A program made the translations under genes and the position numbers. From contig NZ_JAGGQJ010000021.1 in NCBI RefSeq assembly GCF_018613325.1, positions 62,001 to 126,000 on the forward strand: DNA of 64,000 nt, read 5' to 3'. Under the pieces are notes generated by a model that worked only from the letters and a program-made list of their open reading frames with translations, had not been told where the DNA came from and did not search any database. Of this stretch, positions 50,609 through 59,686 are shown piece by piece. This stretch comes from Bacillus sp. ISL-34 (GTDB lineage: Bacteria; Bacillota; Bacilli; Bacillales; DSM-1321). The number at the start of each line of letters is the position of its first letter. Position 1 is the first letter of the stretch.

Positions 50609-50621
50609 ATAAAACTCCCTA

Positions 50622-51035
50622 TTACAGCTTAAAGGTTAAAACTTAATTATCATTACGAACAACGCAGCTTGTATAGTTATAATACCGAAATATCTTTAAT
50701 TTTGCAAGTTTAATCATTCCCAAGCAACAAAAAAATTTCTTGTTACACTTAAGCAAGTGTAGCCAAATTAGTCACATGCCCAAAAGGCAAAACTAATGGC
50801 GGCACTCTGATTTCACTTACCATCCCCCACTTTCATTGATATCTTATTAAGGAATAGCATACTTGGGTAAGTAATATTTTTAGATAGAATGCGCAAGATA
50901 AAATTGGACGGAAATGAAAGTGTTTGTCTTGTGAAGATCATCGGTTGCTGAACTTAATATATCCTAAATAACATTTGCAAATACATGGAAGGAGTCTATA
51001 ATATTAACTAACAGATTTGATTGGAGTGACTAGAT
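50622..51035. other. Gene-free stretch upstream of tatA
   Basis: No gene or RNA structure is supported here. The region is AT-rich and contains the tatA leader, with TTGGAGTG as ribosome binding site shortly before 51036. Confidence 0.4.
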
Positions 51036-51242
51036 ATGCTTTCAAACATTGGTTTTCCCGGTTTAATTTTAATCCTTCTTTTAGCTTTAATTGTTTTTGG
51101 ACCGAACAAGCTACCTCAAATCGGACGGGCAGTCGGCACCTCGCTTAGGGAGTTTAAGAATGCAACCAAGGGAATAACAGAAGAAATACAAGAGGAATTC
51201 AAGGATGACGTACAAGCTGCAAGAAAAGAATCGATAAAATGA
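51036..51242 (+). CDS. tatA: Twin-arginine translocase subunit TatA
   Basis: A 68-residue TatA-type protein: one membrane helix ([15 protein letters not shown]), the FGPNKLP hinge, an amphipathic helix ([18 protein letters not shown]) and an acidic tail. TatA assembles the pore that lets folded proteins cross the membrane. No tatC is adjacent, so it must work with a TatC encoded elsewhere. TTGGAGTG precedes the ATG, and a strong terminator follows. Confidence 0.93.
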   Translation: MLSNIGFPGLILILLLALIVFGPNKLPQIGRAVGTSLREFKNATKGITEEIQEEFKDDVQAARKESIK

Positions 51243-51243
51243 A

Positions 51244-51274
51244 AAAGACGCCTGCACGCAGCAGGCGTCTTTGA
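51244..51274 (+). terminator. tatA terminator
   Basis: AAAGACGCCTGC - ACGCA - GCAGGCGTCTTT directly follows the tatA stop codon. Confidence 0.9.
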
Positions 51275-51571
51275 TGCGTTTGTGGCGCAGAACCGTCAGG
51301 CCACATCCCGACGTTTAGCTAAAAGCATGTTCTTCGACTTACACAAATTAGCTCATCGCTTTATTAATATAACATTAAACTTACTTTATTTCAAGTAAAT
51401 TATTGCACAGCCTGTTAACGTGACTCCTTGGTATTGATTTTGATCCTTATTTTCAAGGTTTGTTTTTATCCTATAAACCGTTTTGGGCTTTTAAGAAATA
51501 TTCTATCGAGTTGTTTATTAAAATACAACGATCCCCATTAAGCCGGTATCAAACAGAATCGTTGAACTTCA
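51275..51571. other. Gene-free stretch between tatA and hemAT
   Basis: I see no supported gene, RNA or strong hairpin in these 300 bases. Confidence 0.45.
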
Positions 51572-52870
51572 TTACAAGTTCATTGTCAGTTGAGTCAATT
51601 GATCCGAGGAAACGGCCACTTGATTGAACGCTTTATTAATTTCATCGAATATATCATTCAGTTCTGTCATTTCCTTGGTGATCTTAATATTCTGCTCTTT
51701 AACAGAAAGCATGGACTTGGATATATCTGTAAAAAATACACCGGTTTCTTTTCCTTGTTTCGTACCTTTGGTAATTTCCCCGTTAACCATGGAAATTGAT
51801 GTGTTCATAACATTGGTAAAATGAGCAATTCCATTAACCAGTTTCACTACTTCCGAAACTGATTCCTTGGTATTTTCTGAAAGCTTCCTTACCTCACCAG
51901 CCACAACTGCAAATCCTTTACCATTTTCGCCAGCTCTTGCCGCTTCAATCGCTGCGTTCAATGCCAACAGATTCGTTTGCTCTGCAATTGAAGTGATGAT
52001 CGTGACTATTCGTTCAATTTCCTTTGAAGTATTGGAAAGCTGTTCCATATCTTTTGAGATGATCGTCATTTGCTCCTGCGTTTTTACCAATCTTTTCTCT
52101 AATCCTTGTAACAGTTCGACTCCTTCTTTTGATTTTCCCTCTGCATGTATCGCAATCTCTGACCCCTTTTGTGTGTAATCATGAATTTCGACTACCTTAT
52201 TTGCCATTAATTGAGTTGCTGAACTAGTCTCTTGACTGATTGCTGCCAACTCCTCTGCATTATGATTGACATTCAGTTTAATCGTTTCTTTTTCCGCTTG
52301 GGTTTTTTGACGAATCTTCTCATTTTCAAGTTCATAAGCCTCTAAAACGATTTGCTGCTCTAAATTAAAAATTTTAGTGACGGCTAGAATGTTTGCTTGA
52401 TATTGCTCAATATTCTTTATATCGGAAAACACATGAATGATTAATGATTGCAATAAATCCTGAAAGGCACTCATATACCATTTTGGCTGCAATCCAATTC
52501 GCACATGTACTTGTGCGATAATATAACGTTGTTTAATATACGCATCATCAATGGTACCGCTAAACATTTCGAACAAATGCCGATGCAGTGTCTTTTTCAA
52601 CCTATCAACAGAACTATTGTCCGAAATGATTTTCATTAATGAGGGTTCAGTTTCTAGATTTTTATAGAAATTCCCTACAATTTGGGTCAAATGTTCTTTT
52701 ACTCCGTCTTGTAAAGAACGTATTATGCATAAATCCCCGATCGTCAAATGAATCATGTCCACTTGATTCAATACGCTAGGATATTCCCTGATATCTATAC
52801 TTACATGTTCCTTATATTGCATATAGTCTATTGAATCTATCTTTTGTTTACTTCTCCATATACTTTTCAT
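51572..52870 (-). CDS. hemAT: HemAT, globin-coupled aerotaxis transducer
   Basis: A 432-residue soluble chemoreceptor. Residues about 30-185 form a globin-type heme domain; the proximal histidine is in [16 protein letters not shown] (His96 or His98). The rest is a methyl-accepting signalling coiled coil with the conserved hairpin tip [20 protein letters not shown] and [18 protein letters not shown]. It has no membrane helices. HemAT senses oxygen through its heme and signals to CheA/CheW for movement towards or away from oxygen. The start follows GGGGGCG. Confidence 0.93.
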   Translation of the reverse strand: MKSIWRSKQKIDSIDYMQYKEHVSIDIREYPSVLNQVDMIHLTIGDLCIIRSLQDGVKEHLTQIVGNFYKNLETEPSLMKIISDNSSVDRLKKTLHRHLFEMFSGTIDDAYIKQRYIIAQVHVRIGLQPKWYMSAFQDLLQSLIIHVFSDIKNIEQYQANILAVTKIFNLEQQIVLEAYELENEKIRQKTQAEKETIKLNVNHNAEELAAISQETSSATQLMANKVVEIHDYTQKGSEIAIHAEGKSKEGVELLQGLEKRLVKTQEQMTIISKDMEQLSNTSKEIERIVTIITSIAEQTNLLALNAAIEAARAGENGKGFAVVAGEVRKLSENTKESVSEVVKLVNGIAHFTNVMNTSISMVNGEITKGTKQGKETGVFFTDISKSMLSVKEQNIKITKEMTELNDIFDEINKAFNQVAVSSDQLTQLTMNL

Positions 52871-52991
52871 GATTGAATCGCCCCCAATTTTTCTACCTAT
52901 ATATACTATTTCGTCATAAAGTCTGAAAATCTTAAATCACTTGGATAAATCCCCCTTCACACAAGACTTATGAACTAAATATTCCAAATAA

Positions 52992-53016
52992 AAAAACACT
53001 CCAGGGAGTGTTTAAG
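52992..53016 (-). terminator. Short terminator hairpin near repeat copy E
   Basis: AAACACTCC - AGG - GAGTGTTT preceded by an A run; on the minus strand it would be followed by T residues and could end read-through from the permease gene. Confidence 0.6.
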
Positions 53017-53023
53017 AAGAATT

Positions 53024-53228
53024 TTCAGTTGATTTAAATCCGCTCCCTATCCGTCGACTGTCTACCAAGCCTCATCAAAGCAAGCGGCTGTGGGGTCTCG
53101 GCTAGTCAGTTATTCGGCAGGAGTGTTGCAAATCTCTTCAATCCAATAAGAGTTACAGGAAAAAACCATTAAGGATAATCAAGTCTTGTTTAAAATCATG
53201 GTTCGGGATGAGTGCATACCGAAACCCT
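53024..53228. repeat. Degenerate Bacillaceae intergenic repeat, copy E
   Basis: Shares long stretches with copy D at 43605-43830, for example CCAAGCCTCATCAAAGCAAG, GGAGTGT and AAGTCTTGTTTAAAATCATG. Both copies lie in gaps behind minus-strand genes. Confidence 0.65.
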
Positions 53229-53266
53229 TTTGTCTTCAAGCTGAAACACTTCAGAAATTGTCTTTT

Positions 53267-54679
53267 TCAATGATCATTTTCCTGTTGGTTAAGATTGGAA
53301 TGCTTACGGGAATAAGTGAAGTAAATGACGACTCCGATAGCCATCCAGATCAAGAACCTTATCCATGTATGACTCCCCAGCTGAACCATCAAGAATACGC
53401 AAAAAACGATTGCCAGGCCTGGAACGAGCGGTACAGCCGGACAATAAAAAGCACGTTTCATATCCGGTCTTGTTTTCCTTAAAACGATGACCGCTATGGA
53501 AATCATCGTAAACGCAGTCAATGTCCCAATGTTGACCAACTCAGCCAATTCACCAAGCGGGATGAATGCTCCCAATAAGGCCGCTATCAAACCAAATATC
53601 CACGAAGCCGCATATGGTGTTTTATATTTTTTATGAAGTTTTGATAAGGATTTTGGCATCAGCCCATCACGTGACATCGCAAACATGATTCGGGTTTGTC
53701 CATACAACATAACCAAGATCACCGTTGTCATTCCGAGGAAGGCACCTAGATCGATGATTCCTGCAACCCAATTTTGGCCTGCGCTTTGCAAGACCAAAGA
53801 AATCGGGTGGTCAAGGGCCTTGCTGAATTGTGCATACGGTACCACACCTGTCATGATTAAACTTACGGCCATATAAAGCACTACACAAATGACCAATGAA
53901 CCGAGAATTCCGCGCGGCAAATTCTTACCTGGATTTCTTGTTTCTTCCGCCGCAGATGCAACTGCATCAAAGCCGATGAAGGCAAAGAACATTAATGCGG
54001 CAGTTGAAAATACCCCATCGATTCCAAATGGCATGAATGGCTGCCAGTTTTCCGGTTTCACATAATAAATAGAAGAAACGATGAACAACAAGACTACCAA
54101 CACTTTAATAACGACCATTATATTATTGATTCTAGTCGTTTGTTTCGTACCTATGGAAATCAAAAAGGTAATCGCCATGACTATCAAAAAGGCTGGTAAG
54201 TTCATATAAGTCGTGACACCTTCGACCGAACCCGGTGCTGCCGTTAATTTCTCAGGAAAGTTAATCCCGAATCCACTTAAAAATGATTGGAAATAGCCCG
54301 ACCACCCCGCAGATACGGCACTAACAGCCAATAAGTATTCAAGGATTAAATCCCAGCCGATTATCCAAGCGGCGAATTCACCTAAAGTTGCATAAGCATA
54401 CGTATAAGTCGAACCTGATACCGGCACGGAAGCTGCAAATTCTGCATAAGAAAGTGCAGCGAATAAACAGGCAAGACCAGCAATGACGAACGATATTGAA
54501 AGTGCAGGGCCGGCATTCACTGCACCAGTGCCTGTTAGAACAAAAATGCCTGTCCCAATAATCGCTCCAATTCCTAGCATAGTTAAATCCCAAGCACCTA
54601 GTTCCCGTTTCAATCCCTTACCGCCGGAACCTGCGTGTTTCAACAAGTCCTCAATGGACTTCTTTCTAAAAATACTCAT
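53267..54679 (-). CDS. APC family amino acid permease (YfnA-like, cationic amino acid type)
   Basis: A 470-residue permease with 12-13 helices. It starts MSIFRKKSIEDLLKHAGSGG and continues GLKRELGAWDLTMLGIGAII, GTGIFVLTGTGAVNAGPALS, the standard first helix of the cationic amino acid transporter branch. Later landmarks are FFAFIGFDAVASAAEETRNP and IMFAMSRDGLMPKSLSKLHK. It imports amino acids; which ones cannot be told. GGAGGAGAGAAG precedes the ATG. Confidence 0.88.
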   Translation of the reverse strand: MSIFRKKSIEDLLKHAGSGGKGLKRELGAWDLTMLGIGAIIGTGIFVLTGTGAVNAGPALSISFVIAGLACLFAALSYAEFAASVPVSGSTYTYAYATLGEFAAWIIGWDLILEYLLAVSAVSAGWSGYFQSFLSGFGINFPEKLTAAPGSVEGVTTYMNLPAFLIVMAITFLISIGTKQTTRINNIMVVIKVLVVLLFIVSSIYYVKPENWQPFMPFGIDGVFSTAALMFFAFIGFDAVASAAEETRNPGKNLPRGILGSLVICVVLYMAVSLIMTGVVPYAQFSKALDHPISLVLQSAGQNWVAGIIDLGAFLGMTTVILVMLYGQTRIMFAMSRDGLMPKSLSKLHKKYKTPYAASWIFGLIAALLGAFIPLGELAELVNIGTLTAFTMISIAVIVLRKTRPDMKRAFYCPAVPLVPGLAIVFCVFLMVQLGSHTWIRFLIWMAIGVVIYFTYSRKHSNLNQQENDH

Positions 54680-54699
54680 CTTCTCTCCTCCATAATTTT

Positions 54700-55180
54700 A
54701 AAAACTATTCTGAAAATTATAAACAAATAAATTCACTTACGATTTATATCTAAGAAATTTCGACAAATTTCTACAATCCCTGAATTATCTGACTTTCAAA
54801 TTATATGTATTAACCTATTCACCGTCAATGGTTTATTATTGTAAAATTCTGTTTTTGTTTATTATAAGCTTAATTACCCAACAGAATTAACTATCAATAA
54901 CAATGAATGATTAACAATTCATTATTGTAATATTAATAAAGTAGCTATTGAAGTATTTACTGCATTCCAGTAATTTGGTTCTTGTAAAAGTTCTAATATT
55001 TTTAATTCTATAGAGAATCATTATTTATTTTTATCTAAGTATTATTATGAAATAACACACCAAAATTATTCCGATCATTCATGCACCAATCGTTTGACGG
55101 AATCAAAGTACATCACTATACTTATTAAGTCTTAAAAAAAGTACGGGAATTATGCTTAATAATTGAAGAAGGTGACATTC
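54700..55180. other. AT-rich intergenic region with a hairpin
   Basis: This 480-base stretch holds no gene. AACAATGAAT and ATTCATTATTGT at about 54898-54933 form a weak AT-rich hairpin. The DUF3900 gene promoter should lie near its right end. Confidence 0.4.
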
Positions 55181-56251
55181 ATGGATTTTGCGATTACCTA
55201 TCTGTCTTTTTATTTAATCCAAGTCGAAGGCAAAGGCGATCAGGCTGATAAGCGTTTTAAACATTTCCAAACTCTTGATACTGAAGAATACGAAGAAAGT
55301 CCTCTAAAGGATTTTTTAGATGGGGAATTGATGAAGATTTCCAAACGGAAAGTCGACCGTCATCCAAAAACTGAACAAATACCGACGAAAATCGGTTCTT
55401 TTATTGTCGAAGAAGGACATGCACTTGATTCCAACCCTAATTACAATGTATTTAACCGTGTTCGATATGCAAAAACAAAACAAGAATTCCAAGAGGAAAA
55501 TGAACAATTCACGCGGTCTTATATTGATACAAGTGCCGTCCGTGGCGGTGTCTTCATAATCGCATCGGCAAAATTAACGAAATATCTTGATGAACCATTC
55601 GTTTTCTTATTAAAATGTGATTTCGAGCCGAAAGTTGCTTCCATTTCTGATGAACGTACCCTGATTAGGCACGTTGAAATGGCAATCACCACTAAAAATA
55701 TGAAATCCATTCAATACCCCTACATGCCCGAAGAAGGAATGGTCGAAGAAGGCGAACTGAAAATCCACCAGGCTTCACATGCACGCTACTTCGAGGACTT
55801 TTTGAAATTCGTCGAGTATGGCGAGTCGATGCCGGAAATCATGAAAAACCAGGTCATCCATATGGTCCATGAACATGTATCCGCTCAATTCGAAGAAAAC
55901 AGTGACGAACTGCAGAAATTCGAACAAGACCTGGAAATCTGGGAAACAAGCGATAAACGGGAAATCCAGGAACGCCTTGAAACTCACCAAGTCGTCGAAG
56001 CCACAGCCCAGATTGTCGAGCATACACCTGAAGCCGAACTGCGCATGAAGCTTGGCAGTACATCCATCAAAGGACTTCTAGCCGATTTCGGCGAAAGCAT
56101 CCATTTAGGCAAGATTAATGGGAAGTATGTATTAATGATAGAATCCGATACAATAGAATTCGATAAAGGTGTATCACCGATTGAATTTCATAGGCCGGAT
56201 GATTTGATGGAGATTGTGGAGCGGATTAATAAGAAAAGTGTTGGGGAGTAA
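55181..56251 (+). CDS. DUF3900 domain protein
   Basis: A 356-residue soluble acidic protein of the DUF3900 family. It starts MDFAITYLSFYLIQVEGKGD and contains NVFNRVRYAKTKQEFQEENE, SAVRGGVFIIASAKLTKYLD and a helical region rich in glutamate before MKLGSTSIKGLLADFGESIH. The ATG at 55181 stands behind AGAAGGTG; a TTG six codons earlier overlaps that site. The family role is unknown. A terminator follows at 56411-56446. Confidence 0.8.
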   Translation: MDFAITYLSFYLIQVEGKGDQADKRFKHFQTLDTEEYEESPLKDFLDGELMKISKRKVDRHPKTEQIPTKIGSFIVEEGHALDSNPNYNVFNRVRYAKTKQEFQEENEQFTRSYIDTSAVRGGVFIIASAKLTKYLDEPFVFLLKCDFEPKVASISDERTLIRHVEMAITTKNMKSIQYPYMPEEGMVEEGELKIHQASHARYFEDFLKFVEYGESMPEIMKNQVIHMVHEHVSAQFEENSDELQKFEQDLEIWETSDKREIQERLETHQVVEATAQIVEHTPEAELRMKLGSTSIKGLLADFGESIHLGKINGKYVLMIESDTIEFDKGVSPIEFHRPDDLMEIVERINKKSVGE

Positions 56252-56410
56252 ACAGGGAATGGTGATGATTTGTGGTCATTGATGGAATCATTAAAACTGT
56301 GCCATATAAGGTTATCTGATCGTTTGTGACCAAAATTGTGATCAATTTACGCTCTAAAATCATGTTAATAAGGGTTTTCTTTAATTAAGTAACTTAAAAT
56401 ATTAAATCAA

Positions 56411-56446
56411 AAAAGACAGTGAGCTAATCTTTGCTTACTGTCTTTT
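56411..56446 (+). terminator. Terminator after the DUF3900 gene
   Basis: AAAAGACAGT (56411-56420) pairs with ACTGTCTTTT (56437-56446). Confidence 0.75.
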
Positions 56447-56776
56447 CGTTTATAACTAAATAATAAGTTATTCAGTTGTTCCCATTGCTAATTCTTCTTT
56501 ATAGAAAAGGAATAACCCTAAAAAAGACAATAAGAAACTACGCCCCTTGATATGTATTTTAAAAATCTTACAATTCCTGTATCCCTCATTCTTAGCTACC
56601 ATTTGGGATTTTCTAATTTTAATTTCTTTCTTCTATTTGTTTTATATACTCTGCTGCCTTATTGCATTGCCCAAAAATTTTAATAATTTTCTGTGGCATG
56701 AAAAAAGGCGCACCATTTATAAAAAAATCAGTGTTTATATTTTTTGAGATAAATTCATCATTTACTTCTTAATTCC
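56447..56776. other. Gene-free stretch
   Basis: No convincing gene. One plus-strand open frame (56547-56747) is hydrophobic and AT-driven, without a ribosome binding site. Confidence 0.4.
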
Positions 56777-57640
56777 TTAGCGAAAAATTCGATCGAGAAA
56801 AGTTTTCTTTTTCTCAGGAGGCACAGGAAGAAAGAAACGATTCTTACTTGTTACATCAAGATAAGGCGTTAATATGTCAGTCTTCTCCGCTACAGAAGTT
56901 GCGGTATTTAACTGTTCTTCAATTTTTGCAAAATGTTTTGCTGTTGAGCCTTTTGACGTATAGACAAAACGCCCATCTGGGAATTTTTGTGACTCTGTTG
57001 TTTCTTTTTCAGTATATGCATGGACAGACGGACGTGCCCAAAAAACATTCTTCCGCACCATACGTGCAGGACTTCCTGCAGCTGCTACATTTGATGGAAG
57101 CGATTTTGCCACGAGTGACTTTGCACCTAAAATTGAACCTGTACCAACTTCCACTCCTTTTAGAATCATGACGTCCTGCCCAATCCAAATGTGGTCACCT
57201 AAGTACACACTCTTTGTTGAGTTAATCCTTTTTCGAGTTGTTCCATCGTAGATTAAATGTGGATCTGCCAAACGAACGACTACACCACTTGAAAACATAT
57301 TATCATCACCGATGAATAGATTCTTTTGCTCAGAGAGAATAAATCTCGCTTCTCCATTAAATGAATAGTTGCGACCTAGGAAAAATGTATTGTCATTCCA
57401 AACATTGACTCTCATCGTTGCTTTGCGATTGGATTTCCCAATGATTATGAGCGAGTTGTTGCCATTAAAATTTAGCGTTGCATTTTTAAATTCGGCTCCA
57501 CGTTCAATAATTAACCGATTTCCTTCACCAATAAATTTGATTTTACTATTCACAAACGAAATCTCATCTTCTGTATTTCCTATAAAGAGTATCCCATTAT
57601 CCGTTTCTGGTTTCTGTAATATATCTGAAATGATTTCCAT
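56777..57640 (-). CDS. Hexapeptide-repeat acyltransferase family protein
   Basis: A 287-residue protein with a left-handed beta-helix. The N-terminal 110 residues hold imperfect repeats (KIKFIGEGNRLIIERGAEFK, LNFNGNNSLIIIGKSN); the acyltransferase core follows with KSVYLGDHIWIGQDVMILKG and GTGSILGAKSLVAKSLPSNV, then AAGSPARMVRKN, as in maltose- or chloramphenicol-type acetyltransferases. It probably O- or N-acetylates a sugar of a cell-surface polymer. It stands alone here. GAGGG lies upstream of the ATG, and a cre-like palindrome (57669-57682) lies beyond. Confidence 0.82.
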   Translation of the reverse strand: MEIISDILQKPETDNGILFIGNTEDEISFVNSKIKFIGEGNRLIIERGAEFKNATLNFNGNNSLIIIGKSNRKATMRVNVWNDNTFFLGRNYSFNGEARFILSEQKNLFIGDDNMFSSGVVVRLADPHLIYDGTTRKRINSTKSVYLGDHIWIGQDVMILKGVEVGTGSILGAKSLVAKSLPSNVAAAGSPARMVRKNVFWARPSVHAYTEKETTESQKFPDGRFVYTSKGSTAKHFAKIEEQLNTATSVAEKTDILTPYLDVTSKNRFFLPVPPEKKKTFLDRIFR

Positions 57641-57668
57641 ACTTTTCGTACCCTCTTTTTCAAAGTGT

Positions 57669-57682
57669 TTAAAACGTTTTCA
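57669..57682. promoter_or_regulatory. cre-like palindrome upstream of the acyltransferase gene
   Basis: TTAAAACGTTTTCA matches the cre consensus apart from its second base and is strongly palindromic. It lies 29-42 bases before the start codon. Confidence 0.4.
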
Positions 57683-57699
57683 TTATACCTCATTTTTCG

Positions 57700-58020
57700 C
57701 TCAACACAAAGACCGCCTAAGAAAACCTAGGGAGATGTAAAGCTTGAAGCCTCCCGATTTACGAAAAAAGGGTAATGGTAAAGTTATTTTTTTCAATGAA
57801 CTGAGAACAGGATGATCTTATTAAATCACTGAAACGGAAGATTAAGAAATTTGATAATAAACAAATTAGGGGCCGAATTAAAGTGGCTCTTGCAGTGGAA
57901 AATAAAAAATTTTAAATTAATTTAGAGATCACGATGCTCTCCCCTCCCTGCTAGTTAAATACTAGGGCTTTTTCTTTTGGTATTGCGCCATTATGCGGAA
58001 TTGGAAATTAAATTGCATTT
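57700..58020. other. Gene-free stretch with a possible coding remnant
   Basis: Around 57812-57915 the plus strand reads DLIKSLKRKIKKFDNKQIRG, then RIKVALAVENKKF and a stop, which looks like the end of a lost gene. No start, ribosome binding site or family is visible. Confidence 0.3.
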
Positions 58021-58024
58021 TCTA

Positions 58025-58053
58025 TTGACTAAACGTTCATTCAATAATAAAAT
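58025..58053 (+). promoter_or_regulatory. Promoter with a TetR-type operator in the spacer
   Basis: TTGACT (58025-58030), a 17-base spacer and TAAAAT (58048-58053) form a good sigma-A promoter upstream of the hydrolase-tetR operon. The spacer holds AAACGTTCATTCAAT, a half-palindromic TTCATTCA/CGTTCA-like word typical of operators bound by TetR-family repressors, so autoregulation is likely. Confidence 0.6.
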
Positions 58054-58089
58054 AAAACTGAAAATTCAGTTAAAATCGGAGGGGTTGCA

Positions 58090-58842
58090 TTGGATTTACA
58101 TTTCGAGATTACTGGCAATGGTCATCCTGTTGTTCTTATTCATGGTGGTGGGACTGATTTGAGGCAATGGACATTTTTAGCATCTCATTTATCTAAGAAT
58201 CACAAAGTTATTGCTTTTGATGGCCGTGGTGCTGGTAAATCACCATCCCCTATAAAACATGCAAACTATGTTGACGATGTACTGGCACTGATGGATTACC
58301 TGGAACTTAATCAGGCAACGATTATTGGCCATTCCATGGGCGGCCAGATTGCAACTGATTTCGCACTTAATTTCCCTCAAAGAGTATCGAAACTTGTATT
58401 AATTGCTCCTTCTTTAACTGGTTTTCCCTATTCAAAAGAGTTTGAACAATATCATAAAAAGATATTGGAAAGTGCCCCCAATATAGATAAGATGTTGGAG
58501 CTTGCCCTTCATTCCCCAACATATCAAGTTGTTATCAATAGTCCGCATAAAGATCTCACTGTCCAAATGCTCAGGCATCATTTCGGGCGCATGCTTAAGT
58601 GGCCAGCTGATATCTGCATGAAATGGCCTCATCCGCCTGCAATGGATCGATTAGGAGAATTGAACCCAGAAACGTTATTTTTTATCGGCAAAAAAGACTT
58701 GGCAGACAATTTTCGGGTTGCCGATTGTTTCCGTAAGGTACCAAACATCCGTTTCATTGAAATAGAGGATGGCGATCATATGCTGTCCCTCACCCACTCT
58801 GAAGTTTTATATCAAGAATTCACTGCTTTTATGGAGGATTGA
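58090..58842 (+). CDS. Alpha/beta hydrolase
   Basis: A 250-residue hydrolase of the alpha/beta fold. PVVLIHGGGTDLRQW forms the oxyanion turn, the nucleophile serine is in TIIGHSMGGQIATDFAL, the aspartate is in LFFIGKKDLADN and the histidine is in EIEDGDHMLSLTH. Substrate unknown; an ester, lactone or haloalkane is possible. The TTG start follows GGAGGGG. The TetR gene begins eight bases after the stop codon, so the pair is one operon and the regulator probably senses a compound linked to the enzyme. Confidence 0.88.
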   Translation: MDLHFEITGNGHPVVLIHGGGTDLRQWTFLASHLSKNHKVIAFDGRGAGKSPSPIKHANYVDDVLALMDYLELNQATIIGHSMGGQIATDFALNFPQRVSKLVLIAPSLTGFPYSKEFEQYHKKILESAPNIDKMLELALHSPTYQVVINSPHKDLTVQMLRHHFGRMLKWPADICMKWPHPPAMDRLGELNPETLFFIGKKDLADNFRVADCFRKVPNIRFIEIEDGDHMLSLTHSEVLYQEFTAFMED

Positions 58843-58849
58843 AGTTAAA

Positions 58850-59434
58850 ATGCCACGTACACCCGAAGAAAATGACCGCATTCGCCAAGTATCCAAAGAA
58901 AAAATTCGCGCTGCTGCCATGGAGTTATTTATGAAACAAGGATATTACACTACTTCCATTAACGATATAGCCAAGAAGGCGGACATTTCTAAAGGGTTAC
59001 TCTATAACTATTACAAAGGAAAAGAAGAACTGCTTTCTGAAATGGTCGAGACGAGAATCAGGGAAGTGGTTGAAGTCATGGAAGAAGCGTTCACCTTAAA
59101 TACACCTCGTGAACAGCTCGAACATATAATCATTGGTGCCATTGATAATATCCACAAAAAACCGGAAGTCCATCGCTTCTATCTACACCTGCAAACCCAG
59201 CCAGCGGCTGATGAAGAGTTGATAAAATACAGTCATCTCATCATTGAAGAAAATGCTAGACAATTCGAGTTTCAATGTAAAATATTTGAAAGCATGGGTG
59301 AAAAGGAACCAAGGAAACGATCGTTATATTTTTCATCTGTACTACAAGGTATTATGTTGATGATATCCACCTATCAACAAGGGTTTCCGGTAGAAGAAAT
59401 AAAGCACCAGATTATAAGGGAGTTTTGCAACTAG
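58850..59434 (+). CDS. TetR/AcrR family transcriptional regulator
   Basis: A 194-residue repressor. The N-terminal helix-turn-helix is RAAAMELFMKQGYYTTSIND with IAKKADISKGLLYNYYKGKE; the rest is an all-helical ligand-binding domain. The ATG at 58850 stands 12 bases behind GGAGG in the hydrolase 3' end; an upstream extension of 27 codons inside the hydrolase gene is rejected. It probably represses its own operon through the TTCATTCA-type site at 58031-58045. Confidence 0.9.
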   Translation: MPRTPEENDRIRQVSKEKIRAAAMELFMKQGYYTTSINDIAKKADISKGLLYNYYKGKEELLSEMVETRIREVVEVMEEAFTLNTPREQLEHIIIGAIDNIHKKPEVHRFYLHLQTQPAADEELIKYSHLIIEENARQFEFQCKIFESMGEKEPRKRSLYFSSVLQGIMLMISTYQQGFPVEEIKHQIIREFCN

Positions 59435-59561
59435 TCTGCCGTTTAATAGGTCATATCCTAAATAAAAATTAAATGAGGAACTTCAACAATCGGGCGCTGA
59501 AATGGAGTAAATTATGCCTCAAATAGCTAATTCTTTATCTTGGTCGGATGTTCCCAATTCT

Positions 59562-59600
59562 AAAAAATCTCTTCAGAAATCTATCTGAAGAGATTTTTTA
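59562..59600 (+). terminator. Terminator of the hydrolase-tetR operon
   Basis: AAAAAATCTCTTCAGA pairs with TCTGAAGAGATTTTTT over 16 bases. Confidence 0.85.
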
Positions 59601-59686
59601 GTTTATTTGTGACGACCGGTTTGAACTAAAACCAATATCACTTTTCTAAATAAGAAGTTAATCTCTATCTCCTATACGCCCATCTA

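Noticed and set aside
50477..50620. Possible structured RNA such as 6S RNA
   Set aside because: The stretch has a coding frame with natural composition and does not fold into the 6S shape as far as can be judged by eye.
56547..56747. 66-codon plus-strand hydrophobic frame
   Set aside because: It lies in an AT-rich gap without a ribosome binding site; the hydrophobicity follows from base composition.
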